From Lachnospiraceae bacterium (GTDB lineage Bacteria > Bacillota > Clostridia > Lachnospirales > Lachnospiraceae), in the NCBI GenBank assembly GCA_016281605.1, contig JAEEJA010000027.1, positions 151,123 through 215,122 of the forward strand: a DNA stretch of 64,000 bases. Reading direction: 5' to 3'. Under the pieces are notes generated by a model. The model had not been told where the DNA came from. It made no database searches and saw only the letters and a list, made by a program, of their open reading frames with translations. The translations under genes were made by a program, and so were the position numbers. This document shows, piece by piece, positions 54,064 to 63,954 of this stretch; the first letter of the stretch is position 1, and the number at the start of each line of letters is the position of its first letter.

Positions 54064-55089
54064 TTATATAATTATCATAGCGTCACCGAATGAAAAGAAT
54101 CTGTATCTCTCATTTACTGCTTCGGTGTACGCTTTTAATACATTTTCTTTACCTGCAAAGGCACTTACAAGCATAAGCAAGGTGGATTTTGGAAGATGAA
54201 AATTGGTAATAAGCCCATCTACAGCTTTAAAAGTATAACCCGGATAAATAAATATATCTGTATCTCCCTCTCCTGCTTTTACATGTCCATCATTATCAGA
54301 ACTTGATTCTACAGTCCTTACACTCGTTGTACCAACGCATACAACTCTTCCGCCATTATCTCTAGCTGTATTTATAATATCAGCTGCCTCTTTGCTAACC
54401 CTGTAAAATTCAGTATGCATATGATGTTCTGCAATATTTTCAGCCTTAACCGGTCTGAAAGTTCCAAGTCCTACATGAAGTGTAACCCTTGCAATTTTAA
54501 CTCCCATGGTCTCTATTTCTTCCATGAGATTGTTAGTAAAATGAAGTCCTGCAGTTGGTGCTGCAGCAGAACCATCGTACTTTGCATATACTGTTTGATA
54601 TCTGTTTTTATCCTTTAATTCATGAGTTATGTACGGCGGGAGCGGCATCTGACCAAGCTTATCCAGGATTTCTTCAAATATTCCATCATAGGAAAACTGA
54701 ATTATCCTGTTTCCCTCATCAATTATATCCTTTACACAACCCTTTAACAGACCGTTTCCGAATACAATATTTTGTCCAATATGAGCTTTTCTTCCGGGTC
54801 TTACAAGAGTCTCCCAACTATTATCGGATAATCTTTTAAGAAGCAAAACTTCAATCTTTCCTCCGCTTCCCTCTCTCTGACCATAAAGCCTTGCAGGTAT
54901 TACCTTAGTATCATTTATTACAAGGACATCACCCTTTTTAAGATATTTTTTTACATTTTTAAATATTGTATGTTCTATATCTCCCGTTTGTCTCCCTAAT
55001 TTAAGAAGTCTCGAGGATGTCCTGTCTTCCAATGGATCCTGAGCTATAAGCTCCTCAGGAAGATAATAATCAAAATCCGATGTTTTCAA
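54064..55089 (-). CDS. queA: tRNA preQ1(34) S-adenosylmethionine ribosyltransferase-isomerase
   Basis: A 341-residue enzyme with [24 protein letters not shown] at the start, [26 protein letters not shown], and [10 protein letters not shown] and [22 protein letters not shown] near the end. It makes epoxyqueuosine in tRNA. Other queuosine genes are not in the window. It begins 1 bp after the ABC permease stop. Confidence 0.98.
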   Translation of the reverse strand: MKTSDFDYYLPEELIAQDPLEDRTSSRLLKLGRQTGDIEHTIFKNVKKYLKKGDVLVINDTKVIPARLYGQREGSGGKIEVLLLKRLSDNSWETLVRPGRKAHIGQNIVFGNGLLKGCVKDIIDEGNRIIQFSYDGIFEEILDKLGQMPLPPYITHELKDKNRYQTVYAKYDGSAAAPTAGLHFTNNLMEEIETMGVKIARVTLHVGLGTFRPVKAENIAEHHMHTEFYRVSKEAADIINTARDNGGRVVCVGTTSVRTVESSSDNDGHVKAGEGDTDIFIYPGYTFKAVDGLITNFHLPKSTLLMLVSAFAGKENVLKAYTEAVNERYRFFSFGDAMIII

Positions 55090-55090
55090 T

Positions 55091-55978
55091 TTATTTCCTT
55101 GACCTCCGTAATCTATCTTTATTCTTTACAGGCGAAAGCAAATGTGCCGATATACAAAGAATAATAATTGAAATGATAATTCTCATGGAAATACTTATTA
55201 ATTCCCAATATTTCATAATATCAGCACTATCAATCATATTTATTATCTGCGTATTAAGCGATCCTATAAAAAAACTGTCTCCCGATACAGCATGAATTAT
55301 ATCTATAACAGGATTAAGCATAATAACAAATGCAATCCAATTTAAATTTAAATCCTGTATATTTAACCCAAAGAATCTTATGTACATATACGTAATCAAT
55401 ACAATGCCCACTGTAAATATACTTACAACTACTATAGTTACATAAGAACATATGGTTGCACTTATAACCTTTTTAAATATACATGAAGACAGTATACCCA
55501 TACTTCCGATAAATATACTACTAACTATTATTTCAAATATAAACTGTATTATATTTAATATGGATATACCTCCTATAGTAAATATAATGGATATAACAGG
55601 CAGACTAGATAAAACATAAAGTATCAACAGACTTAATGATTCAAGCAGTTTTCCAAGAACTATTGTATAACTATTTATCCCTGTAGACAAGATTAAATCC
55701 AAAGTTTGTTTTTCTCGCTCCGAAGCAATACTGGCAGCCGTAAAGAAAGGAACCATTATAAGAACCATGAGCGTCTCTAATACTATCATAATATTGTATA
55801 TATCCTGTGAAGCAGCATAATCAATATTATCGTTAATATTTATATTAAATTTCATTTCAAATATAAACATAGATATAATAAGCAATATGAGATTATAAAT
55901 CATAATACCGAAAACAAACTTAAAAGAACGACTTCTAAGTCTCATTTGTTTTAAAAAAATAGAATTTATCCTTAACAT
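55091..55978 (-). CDS. ABC-2 type transporter permease
   Basis: A 295-residue protein with about six membrane segments and the cytoplasmic [22 protein letters not shown] segment typical of ABC-2 permeases that pair with NatA-like ATPases. A large extracytoplasmic loop lies between the first two segments. It pairs with the ATPase 39 bp upstream. The substrate is unknown. Confidence 0.9.
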   Translation of the reverse strand: MLRINSIFLKQMRLRSRSFKFVFGIMIYNLILLIISMFIFEMKFNININDNIDYAASQDIYNIMIVLETLMVLIMVPFFTAASIASEREKQTLDLILSTGINSYTIVLGKLLESLSLLILYVLSSLPVISIIFTIGGISILNIIQFIFEIIVSSIFIGSMGILSSCIFKKVISATICSYVTIVVVSIFTVGIVLITYMYIRFFGLNIQDLNLNWIAFVIMLNPVIDIIHAVSGDSFFIGSLNTQIINMIDSADIMKYWELISISMRIIISIIILCISAHLLSPVKNKDRLRRSRK

Positions 55979-56017
55979 AATCTATCTCCGTTTAATATTA
56001 AGAAAAGTATACTTAAT

Positions 56018-56938
56018 TCATGCATTATCTTTAATATGCAAAAATACTTTTTCCAGATTACCTTTTTTCCTATCAAAGCTTTGTATCTTAACTCCACTTT
56101 TTATAAGACTTGTCAAAAGATCTGCTTCATCGTTTTTTGTGCCGTTAAAATTGATCATAAGAAGCATGTCATCAATTGAAATACTATTTACAAATCTGTT
56201 TTCCTTTAGTATTTTAATTGCTCTTTGCTTCTCTTCGCATATATTTATGTATATGGGATCTTTCTCATTTATAGATTTCATTATTTCGTCCATAGAGCCA
56301 TTAATAACCATCTGATTCTGATCAAGCACTCCTATAGATGTACATAGATCAGAAAGATCGGTAATTATATGTGAACTTATTATTACTGAAGTTCCATCCA
56401 TTGCCAATTCACTTAAAAATTGCTTTACCATTATCCTAGAGGAAGTGTCCATACCGGAGCAGGGTTCATCTAATATTAATAGTTTAGGTGAATGTATGAC
56501 ACTCCTTAACAGACACAGCTTTTGTTTCATACCCTTTGATAAAGTATCAACATACTCCTGCATAATATCCTTCATGCCAAAAAGTTCTAGAAGCTCTATA
56601 CATCTTTTATCCGCCTTTTTATCATAAATACCGTATATTCCTGCAAAAAAGAGCATGTATTCAATAACCTTTATATTATCATAAACTCCGAAAAAATCAG
56701 GCATATAACCAATATTTTTTTGATACGAATTTATATTTGCATATATATTTTCATCATAAAAATATATATTTCCCTTGTCAGGCATTAAAAGTCCGGATGT
56801 AATCTTCATTAAAGTGGTTTTCCCGGCTCCATTTTCACCCATTAAGCCAAATATACTGCCTTCTTCAATCTCGATATTTATATCCTTTAAAGCGCTAAAC
56901 CCAGAATAGCTTTTACTAATATTGTCAATTCTAAGCAT
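56018..56938 (-). CDS. ABC transporter ATP-binding protein (ABC-2/NatA type)
   Basis: A 306-residue ATPase: Walker A GENGAGKTTLMKITSG, signature TLSKGMKQKLCLLR, Walker B KLLILDEPCSGMD, H-loop IISSHI. The C-terminal about 90 residues are a regulatory extension. It lies 89 bp downstream of the 927-residue exported protein gene, separated from it by palindromic repeat copy B. Confidence 0.94.
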   Translation of the reverse strand: MLRIDNISKSYSGFSALKDINIEIEEGSIFGLMGENGAGKTTLMKITSGLLMPDKGNIYFYDENIYANINSYQKNIGYMPDFFGVYDNIKVIEYMLFFAGIYGIYDKKADKRCIELLELFGMKDIMQEYVDTLSKGMKQKLCLLRSVIHSPKLLILDEPCSGMDTSSRIMVKQFLSELAMDGTSVIISSHIITDLSDLCTSIGVLDQNQMVINGSMDEIMKSINEKDPIYINICEEKQRAIKILKENRFVNSISIDDMLLMINFNGTKNDEADLLTSLIKSGVKIQSFDRKKGNLEKVFLHIKDNA

Positions 56939-56972
56939 ATTAACCTACTTTCATCAGGATTCGCTTGTCAAT

Positions 56973-57025
56973 ACCCCTGCCTACACTTAAGCTTAGAGGT
57001 GGGGGATTTCTCCGACTGAATTAAA
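56973..57025. repeat. Palindromic repeat, IS200/IS605-end-like (copy B)
   Basis: CCCC-TG-CCT (56974-56982) pairs imperfectly with AGGTGGGGG (56997-57005), then GGATTTCTCCGACTGA as in copy A. The edge CGACTGAATTAAA (57013-57025) lies 2 bp from the stop codon of the 927-residue gene. Confidence 0.7.
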
Positions 57026-57027
57026 GC

Positions 57028-59811
57028 TTATTTCTTCGAAATCAAAAGATTCGGCAATTTTAAGCCTGTAGACTCAATCTTTGAATCAATCCTATAATTA
57101 AGTGTCATATAACCATCTTTATCTATATAATCTTCCAACTTTATAAGAGTTTTTTCCACTCCACTTTCAAAAACAACATCATAATCTTTGGTCCTTAGGT
57201 TATAAGCTGCTATATTTCCGTTAAAAACTTCTGAATATATGGAGCTGTATATATTAAATTCAGGATTGTCCTGAGTACTGTAAATAATTGCATTTGGCAA
57301 GTCATTTGGATCAAATTTATATTTTATGGATACATTTTTACTGTCCTCAAAGAAGATATTAATACCATCAGTAATGCTGTCATCAAATAAAACAGCATAC
57401 ATATCAATAGATGTATCTGCTTTTCTTCCTTCAAACATGTAACTAATATCAATGTTTTCACTAAAAGCCGTAACTCCATGACTATTTAGTTTCATCTCAT
57501 CTATAAAATAATTGGATGGAGAATCTAAAAATCCGTAAATATATATTCCCTGCGTATTTAAAGGAGATGTAACATAAGCATCTATCAAGCTTTTCATACG
57601 TTGCTCCGTTATACTGTATGAAGATTTGGATGCATTTATATTCTCTTTAAGAACAAGGGCGCTGATATTTTTCAAATCATAATTATAATCCTGGGGAGTC
57701 ATATAATTAACACTTGATACTATTGTACTATTCTCCTTGGTTACAGCGCTGATTTCTTCATTAACATCAGCCTCTTCAACCGAAGAATCAAAAGAAAACT
57801 CTTCTCCCTTCTTTAAGTCACCTATACAAACTATATAACCATTTCTGTATATAAACGCTTTTTTTATATCAGCCTCAAAATTATTGATGATTTTTCCATA
57901 TATACGTTCCGAATCATTATAAATATCAGCAATAACCTTTTCATCAGAATTTATAGAAGCCCTGTCTAAAAAGTTTTTTCCGTTAAACGACTTATTGTTA
58001 TTTAATAAAAGGCTTGTACCCTCCTTAGTATACTCTATTCCAAAATCATATTCTGAAGATTTTTCTTCTGAGTCCTTTACTATCAGTGAAGTATCTGGGT
58101 TATTACTTATATCATCATCTACAAAAAAAGGCGTAATATCTCTATTTTCTTCAAATTCCATATTTAAATTAAGACTCTTTACAGGCACAATACTAAAATA
58201 AGTATCCATTTGAAGCTTTCCGCCATCATTAACCTTTATCTGAGACAAATAATTTACAAAAGATTCATCTAGTCTCGTACTGGATCCCAGCAAAAATATC
58301 AATACTGAAAAGAAGCATGAAAAAGCAGGAATCGATACCCATAAGAGCATATTTCTGTTTCTTTTGTTTAAAAAACTGTATAATAAAGGACAACTTATAA
58401 TTAAATATATGACAACTATTATAGCATATAATTTAAGATTTGGTAAGGATGTAGCATCATTTTTACTTAATCCCTCAAGATAAGTTGTCTCGGAATTATT
58501 GGTAAAACTGTTAAATCTTTCTCTCTTAATCCTAGTCTTTGCGTTATCAGAAATATTGTCATTTATTAATTGATATATATTTGTGCCTAAAACCTTTGAG
58601 TCATTATCATCATTAAAAGAAATATCGGTTTCAAAAAATAACACTCTTCCCAGTCTGACATCTTTATATTGTATTATGGGTTCATTATTTTCCAGTATCA
58701 AATGAGTCGAATCCATAATATTTATATTGGTTATATCTCTTTTTAAAACCTTTATTTTTAAATTTGAAACATACTCTTCTTCATCTGTTGAAGGAGATAA
58801 TGATAATCTTTTATCGAGCTCGGAAGAAGGATATGTTTCAAGTAATTTGTTATATAATTCGCCCGACTTTGAAACAAGATAAGTATTATCCTCAAGATGG
58901 GCTATTTCATAATTCCACTTTTTATAATCCTGAGAATTTAAATTATCAACAAGAAATTGTTTAACATCCTCATAAATCTGTTTCTTTAAATCTTCCTTTA
59001 AGAATTCTTTTATCATTGGAAGCCTGGATTTCTGAAGACCGAATGTTGTTTGATTAATAAGTGCTGAACCAATGGACTTAATACTATACATATCAGAAGC
59101 AAATTCATTTATATATCCGATATCTTGATCCTTCGCAGAAAGAACAAGAGTCCCTCCGTTATATACCCACTCTTTCAAAGCCAAAATAACATCGTTAGAA
59201 AGTGATGTAGCTGTAGGATCGATAATAATACAATCATATTGATCATATACTTTATAATCATCCATTAAATCATTTTCAGTCATATAAAAAAGTTCCGAAT
59301 CTGATTTATCCAGATAATCATATGCAGAATAATTCTCTGATATTACACCAATATATATTTTTTCTGAATTTGAAACAAGGTTTAAACCTAAATTATCAGA
59401 AAGAATAACATTTTGCTTTTTATCCACCAAAGAAAAAATAAAATAATAGTTATTAAATTCGGCAGGAAATATAAGAGAATAATCTTGTTCTCCCTGTTTT
59501 ACGGATATTTGTTTTTGAAACATGTTTTTTTGTTTTCCGGGAAATGTTACTCTTAAATATCCGCTGAAATCATCTCTTTCGGATTTTAAATTAATATTTA
59601 ATACAACGTACCTATCTTCCTTTACATATCTGGAATTCCTGCATGTAATATCACAGGAAATCTTGTCGCCTTTGATATTTACGCTTATCCTACTTGAAAG
59701 CTTTTTTATGGAATCCACATTTGCATACGAGTTTTTGGGATTAAATGCTAAAATACCAAAGACAAAAACAAACAAATATAAAGATATTTTAAATATTTTT
59801 AATATTTTCAT
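57028..59811 (-). CDS. Large exported membrane protein with glutamine-amidotransferase-like fold region
   Basis: 927 residues. The signal peptide ends near NSYANVD (about residue 30). The N-terminal about 120 residues are beta-rich. Residues about 155-260 (IGVISENYSAYDYL, then YDCIIIDP and LKEWVYNGGTLVLSAK) resemble the class I glutamine-amidotransferase-like domains of ABC-associated exported proteins. Two membrane segments lie near 457-479 and 487-507, followed by about 400 extracytoplasmic residues rich in beta structure. I do not recognise a named family. Neighbours are the two-component system upstream and an ABC-2 transporter downstream, which suggests an envelope-sensing or transport complex. 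Confidence 0.8.
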   Translation of the reverse strand: MKILKIFKISLYLFVFVFGILAFNPKNSYANVDSIKKLSSRISVNIKGDKISCDITCRNSRYVKEDRYVVLNINLKSERDDFSGYLRVTFPGKQKNMFQKQISVKQGEQDYSLIFPAEFNNYYFIFSLVDKKQNVILSDNLGLNLVSNSEKIYIGVISENYSAYDYLDKSDSELFYMTENDLMDDYKVYDQYDCIIIDPTATSLSNDVILALKEWVYNGGTLVLSAKDQDIGYINEFASDMYSIKSIGSALINQTTFGLQKSRLPMIKEFLKEDLKKQIYEDVKQFLVDNLNSQDYKKWNYEIAHLEDNTYLVSKSGELYNKLLETYPSSELDKRLSLSPSTDEEEYVSNLKIKVLKRDITNINIMDSTHLILENNEPIIQYKDVRLGRVLFFETDISFNDDNDSKVLGTNIYQLINDNISDNAKTRIKRERFNSFTNNSETTYLEGLSKNDATSLPNLKLYAIIVVIYLIISCPLLYSFLNKRNRNMLLWVSIPAFSCFFSVLIFLLGSSTRLDESFVNYLSQIKVNDGGKLQMDTYFSIVPVKSLNLNMEFEENRDITPFFVDDDISNNPDTSLIVKDSEEKSSEYDFGIEYTKEGTSLLLNNNKSFNGKNFLDRASINSDEKVIADIYNDSERIYGKIINNFEADIKKAFIYRNGYIVCIGDLKKGEEFSFDSSVEEADVNEEISAVTKENSTIVSSVNYMTPQDYNYDLKNISALVLKENINASKSSYSITEQRMKSLIDAYVTSPLNTQGIYIYGFLDSPSNYFIDEMKLNSHGVTAFSENIDISYMFEGRKADTSIDMYAVLFDDSITDGINIFFEDSKNVSIKYKFDPNDLPNAIIYSTQDNPEFNIYSSIYSEVFNGNIAAYNLRTKDYDVVFESGVEKTLIKLEDYIDKDGYMTLNYRIDSKIESTGLKLPNLLISKK

Positions 59812-59820
59812 TATCTGCCT

Positions 59821-61053
59821 CTATTCTTTATCATCGCCCTTCATCTGAGGAAGGCTCATGGTAAAGGTCGTACCTGTTATATCACTTTTTACCGTTAAAT
59901 CACCATCATGCATAAGCATAACTTCTTTTGCTATGTTAAGTCCAAGACCTGTTCCACCCGTGGATTCTGACCTGGAATCTTCAACTCGATAAAACTTTTC
60001 AAACAGATGAGAAAGACTTTCTTCCGGAATGACAAGTCCAAAATTAGTAACAGCTATATAATACATATCATCCTTCTTAGAAAATTTAACTATAAGTTTC
60101 TTTCCATCTTTGCCGTATTTACATGCATTTGAAAACAGATTAGATAAAGCTCTCGCAAAAAGTGAAACATCTACACAAACCGTAGCCGTCTTTTCATCAT
60201 TTATAAATGTACACTCCATCTGATTAGATTCAAGCATAGGATAGAATTCTTCTATCATCTGTTCTATAAGCATTACAAGATCAATCTCAGTCTTTTTTAG
60301 CTTTAACTCACCACTTGAAATTTTAGTATAGTTAAATAAGTCTTCTATCATTTTTTCAAGTCTATTGGATTTTTGGACTGCAATATCTGCATATTTCTTT
60401 CTTTCTTCCGAAGTAAAGTTTTCTTCATCCACAGCTAACTGTATATAACCAACAACCGATGTAATAGGCGTTCTTAAATCATGGGCTATGCATGTAATAA
60501 GATCTTTATTAGCTTTAAGAACCTGTCTTTCCTTATCCATAAGATTTTTTACGGTTATATTCAAAGCATTTACACTTTTTGATATATCTCCAATTTCATC
60601 ATTCTTTTTATATTTTATCTTTTCATCGGTTTCGCCCTTTGCAATTCTTTTGATATTATAAGAAATCATAGATAAATCATTGGTAATTTTTCTACAAAAA
60701 AGACTGTAATAAAAACCAAATAATAATATACTTGAAATAACAACAAGCAAAATAATAATGATCATGGTGGATAAATCAATTCCAAAAAGCGTCTTTATCT
60801 TATCTTCAAGTCTTTCAGGGCGCGCCTTATAAACACCGCCTAACCCCATAATATCACTTGAAGGAGGTTCATCTTGAACCTCCTCATAATTCATACCAAA
60901 TCCTTTATCAGTGCTTCCTAAATTAACAGAAACAAGATAAATAAGACTTCCTATAACAAAAATTGTAGTCATAGTTAAGATAAGACTGATAATAGCATAT
61001 AAAACCAGACTTAATCTTAGACTCTTAAATAAACTTCTTTTATTATATGACAT
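59821..61053 (-). CDS. Sensor histidine kinase
   Basis: A 410-residue protein: membrane segments near 13-38 and 93-115 flank an extracytoplasmic loop of about 55 residues, then a HAMP domain, a HisKA domain (ITCIAHDLRTPITSVVGY, His near 190) and HATPase (NLFSNACKYGKDG, GGTGLGLNIAKEV). The small sensor loop suggests intramembrane or accessory-protein sensing. It lies 2 bp after the response regulator gene and 9 bp before the 927-residue protein gene. Confidence 0.96.
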   Translation of the reverse strand: MSYNKRSLFKSLRLSLVLYAIISLILTMTTIFVIGSLIYLVSVNLGSTDKGFGMNYEEVQDEPPSSDIMGLGGVYKARPERLEDKIKTLFGIDLSTMIIIILLVVISSILLFGFYYSLFCRKITNDLSMISYNIKRIAKGETDEKIKYKKNDEIGDISKSVNALNITVKNLMDKERQVLKANKDLITCIAHDLRTPITSVVGYIQLAVDEENFTSEERKKYADIAVQKSNRLEKMIEDLFNYTKISSGELKLKKTEIDLVMLIEQMIEEFYPMLESNQMECTFINDEKTATVCVDVSLFARALSNLFSNACKYGKDGKKLIVKFSKKDDMYYIAVTNFGLVIPEESLSHLFEKFYRVEDSRSESTGGTGLGLNIAKEVMLMHDGDLTVKSDITGTTFTMSLPQMKGDDKE

Positions 61054-61055
61054 AA

Positions 61056-61748
61056 TTATTTATTAACCTTATATCCGACTCCCCATACCGTCTTTATAAT
61101 TTGTGAACCATCTTTACCCTTTTCTATCTTTGCTCTGAGTCTTCTTATATGAACCATAACAGTATTACTCATCTGACAGACTTCTTCCTTCCATACATTC
61201 TCAAAAATCTCATCAGTGCTATATGTAACTCCCGGATGTGAGGCAAGGAAATACAATATATCAAACTCTATTGGTGTTAATTCTACAAATTCACCGTAGG
61301 CCTTTACTCTTCTTCCATCCTTATCCATCCAAAGATTTTCAACAGTAAGCTCACTTGTATGTTTATTATCATTAGCGCCACCGAGTTCATTATATCTTCT
61401 TAATGCAGATTTAACACGAGCCAGTAGCTCTAAATTTTTAAAAGGTTTTGTTATGTAATCATCAGCACCATTTTCAAGTCCGGTGACCTTGTCAAATTCA
61501 GTATCTCTGGCACTTAACATGATAATCGGTATCTGACTGCTTTGTCTTATATTACGGCATACTTCGTTACCATCAATCCCCGGCATCATGATATCGAGTA
61601 TAGCAAGATTAATATCATTTTCTTCAAATATTTTTAAAGCAGTATTACCATCATTTGCTTTTAAAACATTGTACCCCTCTGATGTTAAATGAATTTCAAT
61701 CAAATCAGCAATTTCTTTTTCATCATCAACAACAAGAATATTATACAT
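61056..61748 (-). CDS. OmpR-family response regulator
   Basis: A 230-residue protein: receiver domain with Asp8/Asp9, phospho-acceptor Asp52 (LAILDIMMPG) and Lys in ITKPFKN; OmpR/PhoB winged helix (VELTPIEFDILYFLASHPGV, HIRRLRAKIE). Paired with the adjacent kinase. The ribosome site GGAGG is followed closely upstream by a 12-nt homopolymer (61761-61772) in the gap from metK. Likely targets are the 927-residue protein and ABC genes. Confidence 0.97.
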   Translation of the reverse strand: MYNILVVDDEKEIADLIEIHLTSEGYNVLKANDGNTALKIFEENDINLAILDIMMPGIDGNEVCRNIRQSSQIPIIMLSARDTEFDKVTGLENGADDYITKPFKNLELLARVKSALRRYNELGGANDNKHTSELTVENLWMDKDGRRVKAYGEFVELTPIEFDILYFLASHPGVTYSTDEIFENVWKEEVCQMSNTVMVHIRRLRAKIEKGKDGSQIIKTVWGVGYKVNK

Positions 61749-61796
61749 TATTTACCTCCGTTTTTTTTTTTTAGTACAAAAAAACTATATACTTTT

Positions 61797-62990
61797 TTAC
61801 TTGATTAGAGCTTTAAGTTCCTCAACTTTATCAGTTTTTTCCCAAGGAAGAGAACAATCCAAGCGACCAAAATGACCATATGCCGCAGTTTGCTTATAGA
61901 TAGGCCTTCTAAGATCAAGCATCTTTATTATTCCGGCAGGTCGGAAGTCAAATACTTTTCTGATTGTTTCAGCTATTTTTTCGTCATCTGTTATTCCTGT
62001 TCCGAATGTATTAACAGAAATACTGGTCGGCTCTGCAACACCTATAGCATATGAAAGCTGAATCTCACACTTCTTGGCAATAGCTGCAGCAACAATATTC
62101 TTAGCAGCATACCTTGCAGCATAACAAGCAGACCTGTCAACCTTTGTACAATCTTTTCCGGAAAATGCACCACCGCCGTGACGAGCATAACCGCCATAAG
62201 TATCAACTATAATCTTTCTTCCTGTCAATCCACTGTCTCCGTTAGGACCGCCTATAACAAATCTACCGGTTGGATTTATATATATCTTGGTATTATCATC
62301 TATTAGTTCCTTAGGAACAACTGTATCTATGACATACTTCTTAATATCATCATGAATCTGCTCCTGAGTAACATCAGGAGAATGTTGAGAAGATACAACA
62401 ATTGCATCAACAGATGCAACACAACCTTCTTCATCATACCTAACCGTAACCTGACTTTTACCATCAGGTCTTAAATAAGGTAAGGTATTATTCTTTCTAA
62501 CTTCCGTAAGTTTTCTGGATAACTCATGAGCAAGAGCAATCGGAAAAGGCATGAGCTCTTCAGTTTCATCTATAGCATAACCAAACATCATCCCTTGATC
62601 TCCTGCACCTATACCCATAAGTTCATCATCTGACATTTCGGATTCATTTCTCTTTTCAAGACTTTCATTAACTCCCATGGCTATATCAGAAGACTGTTTA
62701 TCAAGTTTTATATGAACCTGACAGGTATCACAATTAAATCCTTTTTCATCAGAGTCATAACCTATCTCTCTGATTGTTTCTCTCACTATGGTTTCATAAT
62801 CAATATCTGCATTAGTAGTAATCTCTCCCATAACAAGGACAAAATCTGTAGTGATACAGGTTTCACATGCAATCCTGGCATAAGGATCCTTCTGTAAGAT
62901 TGCATCAACTATTGCATCCGAAATAGTATCACATATCTTATCCGGATGTCCTTCGGTTACAGACTCAGATGTAAACAAACGTTTTTCCAT
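61797..62990 (-). CDS. metK: S-adenosylmethionine synthetase
   Basis: A 397-residue enzyme: [34 protein letters not shown] and [23 protein letters not shown]. It makes SAM from methionine and ATP. It has its own promoter and I see no SAM riboswitch in its 96-bp upstream gap. No terminator separates it from the response regulator gene 48 bp downstream, so read-through is possible. Confidence 0.99.
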   Translation of the reverse strand: MEKRLFTSESVTEGHPDKICDTISDAIVDAILQKDPYARIACETCITTDFVLVMGEITTNADIDYETIVRETIREIGYDSDEKGFNCDTCQVHIKLDKQSSDIAMGVNESLEKRNESEMSDDELMGIGAGDQGMMFGYAIDETEELMPFPIALAHELSRKLTEVRKNNTLPYLRPDGKSQVTVRYDEEGCVASVDAIVVSSQHSPDVTQEQIHDDIKKYVIDTVVPKELIDDNTKIYINPTGRFVIGGPNGDSGLTGRKIIVDTYGGYARHGGGAFSGKDCTKVDRSACYAARYAAKNIVAAAIAKKCEIQLSYAIGVAEPTSISVNTFGTGITDDEKIAETIRKVFDFRPAGIIKMLDLRRPIYKQTAAYGHFGRLDCSLPWEKTDKVEELKALIK

Positions 62991-63029
62991 TCTAATATTT
63001 CCTCCAAAAAATCAAACAATATCACTTAA

Positions 63030-63058
63030 ATTTTAAACTTAATACACTCTAACGTCAA
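63030..63058 (-). promoter_or_regulatory. Probable sigma-A promoter of metK
   Basis: TTGACG (63053-63058) and TAAAAT (63030-63035) on the minus strand, 17-bp spacing, about 40 bp upstream of the start. Confidence 0.65.
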
Positions 63059-63082
63059 GAAGAAAATAAAATGAGTAAAGAA

Positions 63083-63118
63083 GAAAAAAGAGACAACAAA
63101 AAACTCTGTTGTCTCTTT
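63083..63118 (-). terminator. Rho-independent terminator after the Lys/Ala-rich protein gene
   Basis: A perfect 12-bp stem AAAGAGACAACA/TGTTGTCTCTTT, 8-nt loop, followed by TTTCTTC-type U-rich sequence on the minus strand. Confidence 0.9.
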
Positions 63119-63146
63119 AAAATGCTTTAACAAAATGAATTCAAAA

Positions 63147-63584
63147 TTAGAATTCTACGCCATCACCAAATGGCTTTCCATTAATTACAGGATATGCCTT
63201 GCGCTCATCAATATTTAAGTATACTCTGAGATCCTTAATAGATGAAGCATAGTGACCATCTGCAACGTAAAGAGCTTCAATACGCTTTAAAAGATCCATG
63301 GTCTCTACTACATCCTGTCCACCGTTCTGTACGAATACCTGATTAATTCTTTCAACCTTCTTTGCAGGCTTCTTAGCTGCCTTCTTAGCAGCCTTATCAG
63401 CATCACTCTTAGTAGCTTTTTTCTCTACCTTCTTAGCAGGTTCCTTCTTTGCAACAGCCTTAGCAGTTTCTTTAACCTCAGCCTTTACTTCAGCCTTCTT
63501 AGCAGTTGTAGCTGCTACTGTAGAAGCAGTTGCCTTCTTGGTATCTGCGGCCTTTGTGGTAGTAGTCTTCTTATTCTCTGCCAT
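63147..63584 (-). CDS. Lys/Ala-rich basic protein with DUF6465-like C-terminal domain
   Basis: About 145 residues. The first about 85 are a histone-H1-like Lys/Ala/Thr repeat region (for example ADKAAKKAAKKPAKK), probably disordered and nucleic-acid binding. The last about 65 (INQVFVQNGGQDVVETMDLLKRIEALYVADGH) form a compact domain that I associate with the DUF6465 family of Lachnospiraceae. The track starts at the first of two ATGs; AAGGAG is better spaced (6 nt) for the second, at 63584. It has a structured 5' leader and its own promoter and terminator. Function unknown; nucleoid association is a guess. Confidence 0.85.
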   Translation of the reverse strand: MAENKKTTTTKAADTKKATASTVAATTAKKAEVKAEVKETAKAVAKKEPAKKVEKKATKSDADKAAKKAAKKPAKKVERINQVFVQNGGQDVVETMDLLKRIEALYVADGHYASSIKDLRVYLNIDERKAYPVINGKPFGDGVEF

Positions 63585-63618
63585 CATTTTCTCCTTTTCT
63601 AATATGATAATATTTAAT

Positions 63619-63685
63619 ATCTCTAAAAGTAGAGATACAAGAAACTAAATTACACAACAAAAATTCTTAAATGATTTTTGTTGTG
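63619..63685. repeat. Two hairpins in the leader of the Lys/Ala-rich protein gene
   Basis: CACAACAAAAAT/ATTTTTGTTGTG (63653-63685, 12-bp stem) starts at the predicted transcription start; ATCTCTA/TAGAGAT (63619-63636, 7-bp stem, 4-nt loop) follows. Neither has a U-tract, so they are not terminators. This is part of the 370-bp gene-free stretch 63585-63954, which holds these hairpins, a promoter and a terminator; the 79-codon ORF there is rejected. Confidence 0.6.
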
Positions 63686-63688
63686 AAA

Positions 63689-63717
63689 AGTATAATCCTT
63701 TTCTTTTTAATATTCAA
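63689..63717 (-). promoter_or_regulatory. Probable sigma-A promoter of the Lys/Ala-rich protein gene
   Basis: TTGAAT (63712-63717) and TATACT (63689-63694) on the minus strand, 17-bp spacing; it gives a leader of about 100 nt. Confidence 0.65.
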
Positions 63718-63842
63718 GACTTTTTTTGAAATTTTTTTGAAATATTCCTAAAAAAAGCTTTTTTATATAAGTTTTTAGAATTTTTAATTGTAAATTTTGC
63801 ACAATTATTTTCGAAAATATAGTCATTTTTACTTCAAAAATA

Positions 63843-63880
63843 TTTAAAGCCACTTTTAATTTTATAAAAGCGGCTTTAAA
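63843..63880 (-). terminator. Terminator after the right-edge gene
   Basis: A 16-bp stem TTTAAAGCCGCTTTTA/TAAAAGTGGCTTTAAA on the minus strand, with one G-U pair that exists only on that strand, followed by TATTTTTG. About 75 bp past the stop of the partial gene. Confidence 0.7.
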
Positions 63881-63954
63881 TATACAAAAAAAAATCAAAA
63901 ATACAGTAAAATATTTGTGCAAATTCACAAAATCAACTAAAATCAATTAAAATA

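Noticed and set aside
62991-63086. SAM riboswitch before metK
   Set aside because: The gap is only about 96 bp, AT-rich, with a promoter and none of the stems of the known SAM riboswitches.
63707-63946. 79-codon minus-strand ORF
   Set aside because: Very AT-rich, no ribosome site, and it covers the terminator at 63843-63880 and the promoter at 63689-63717.
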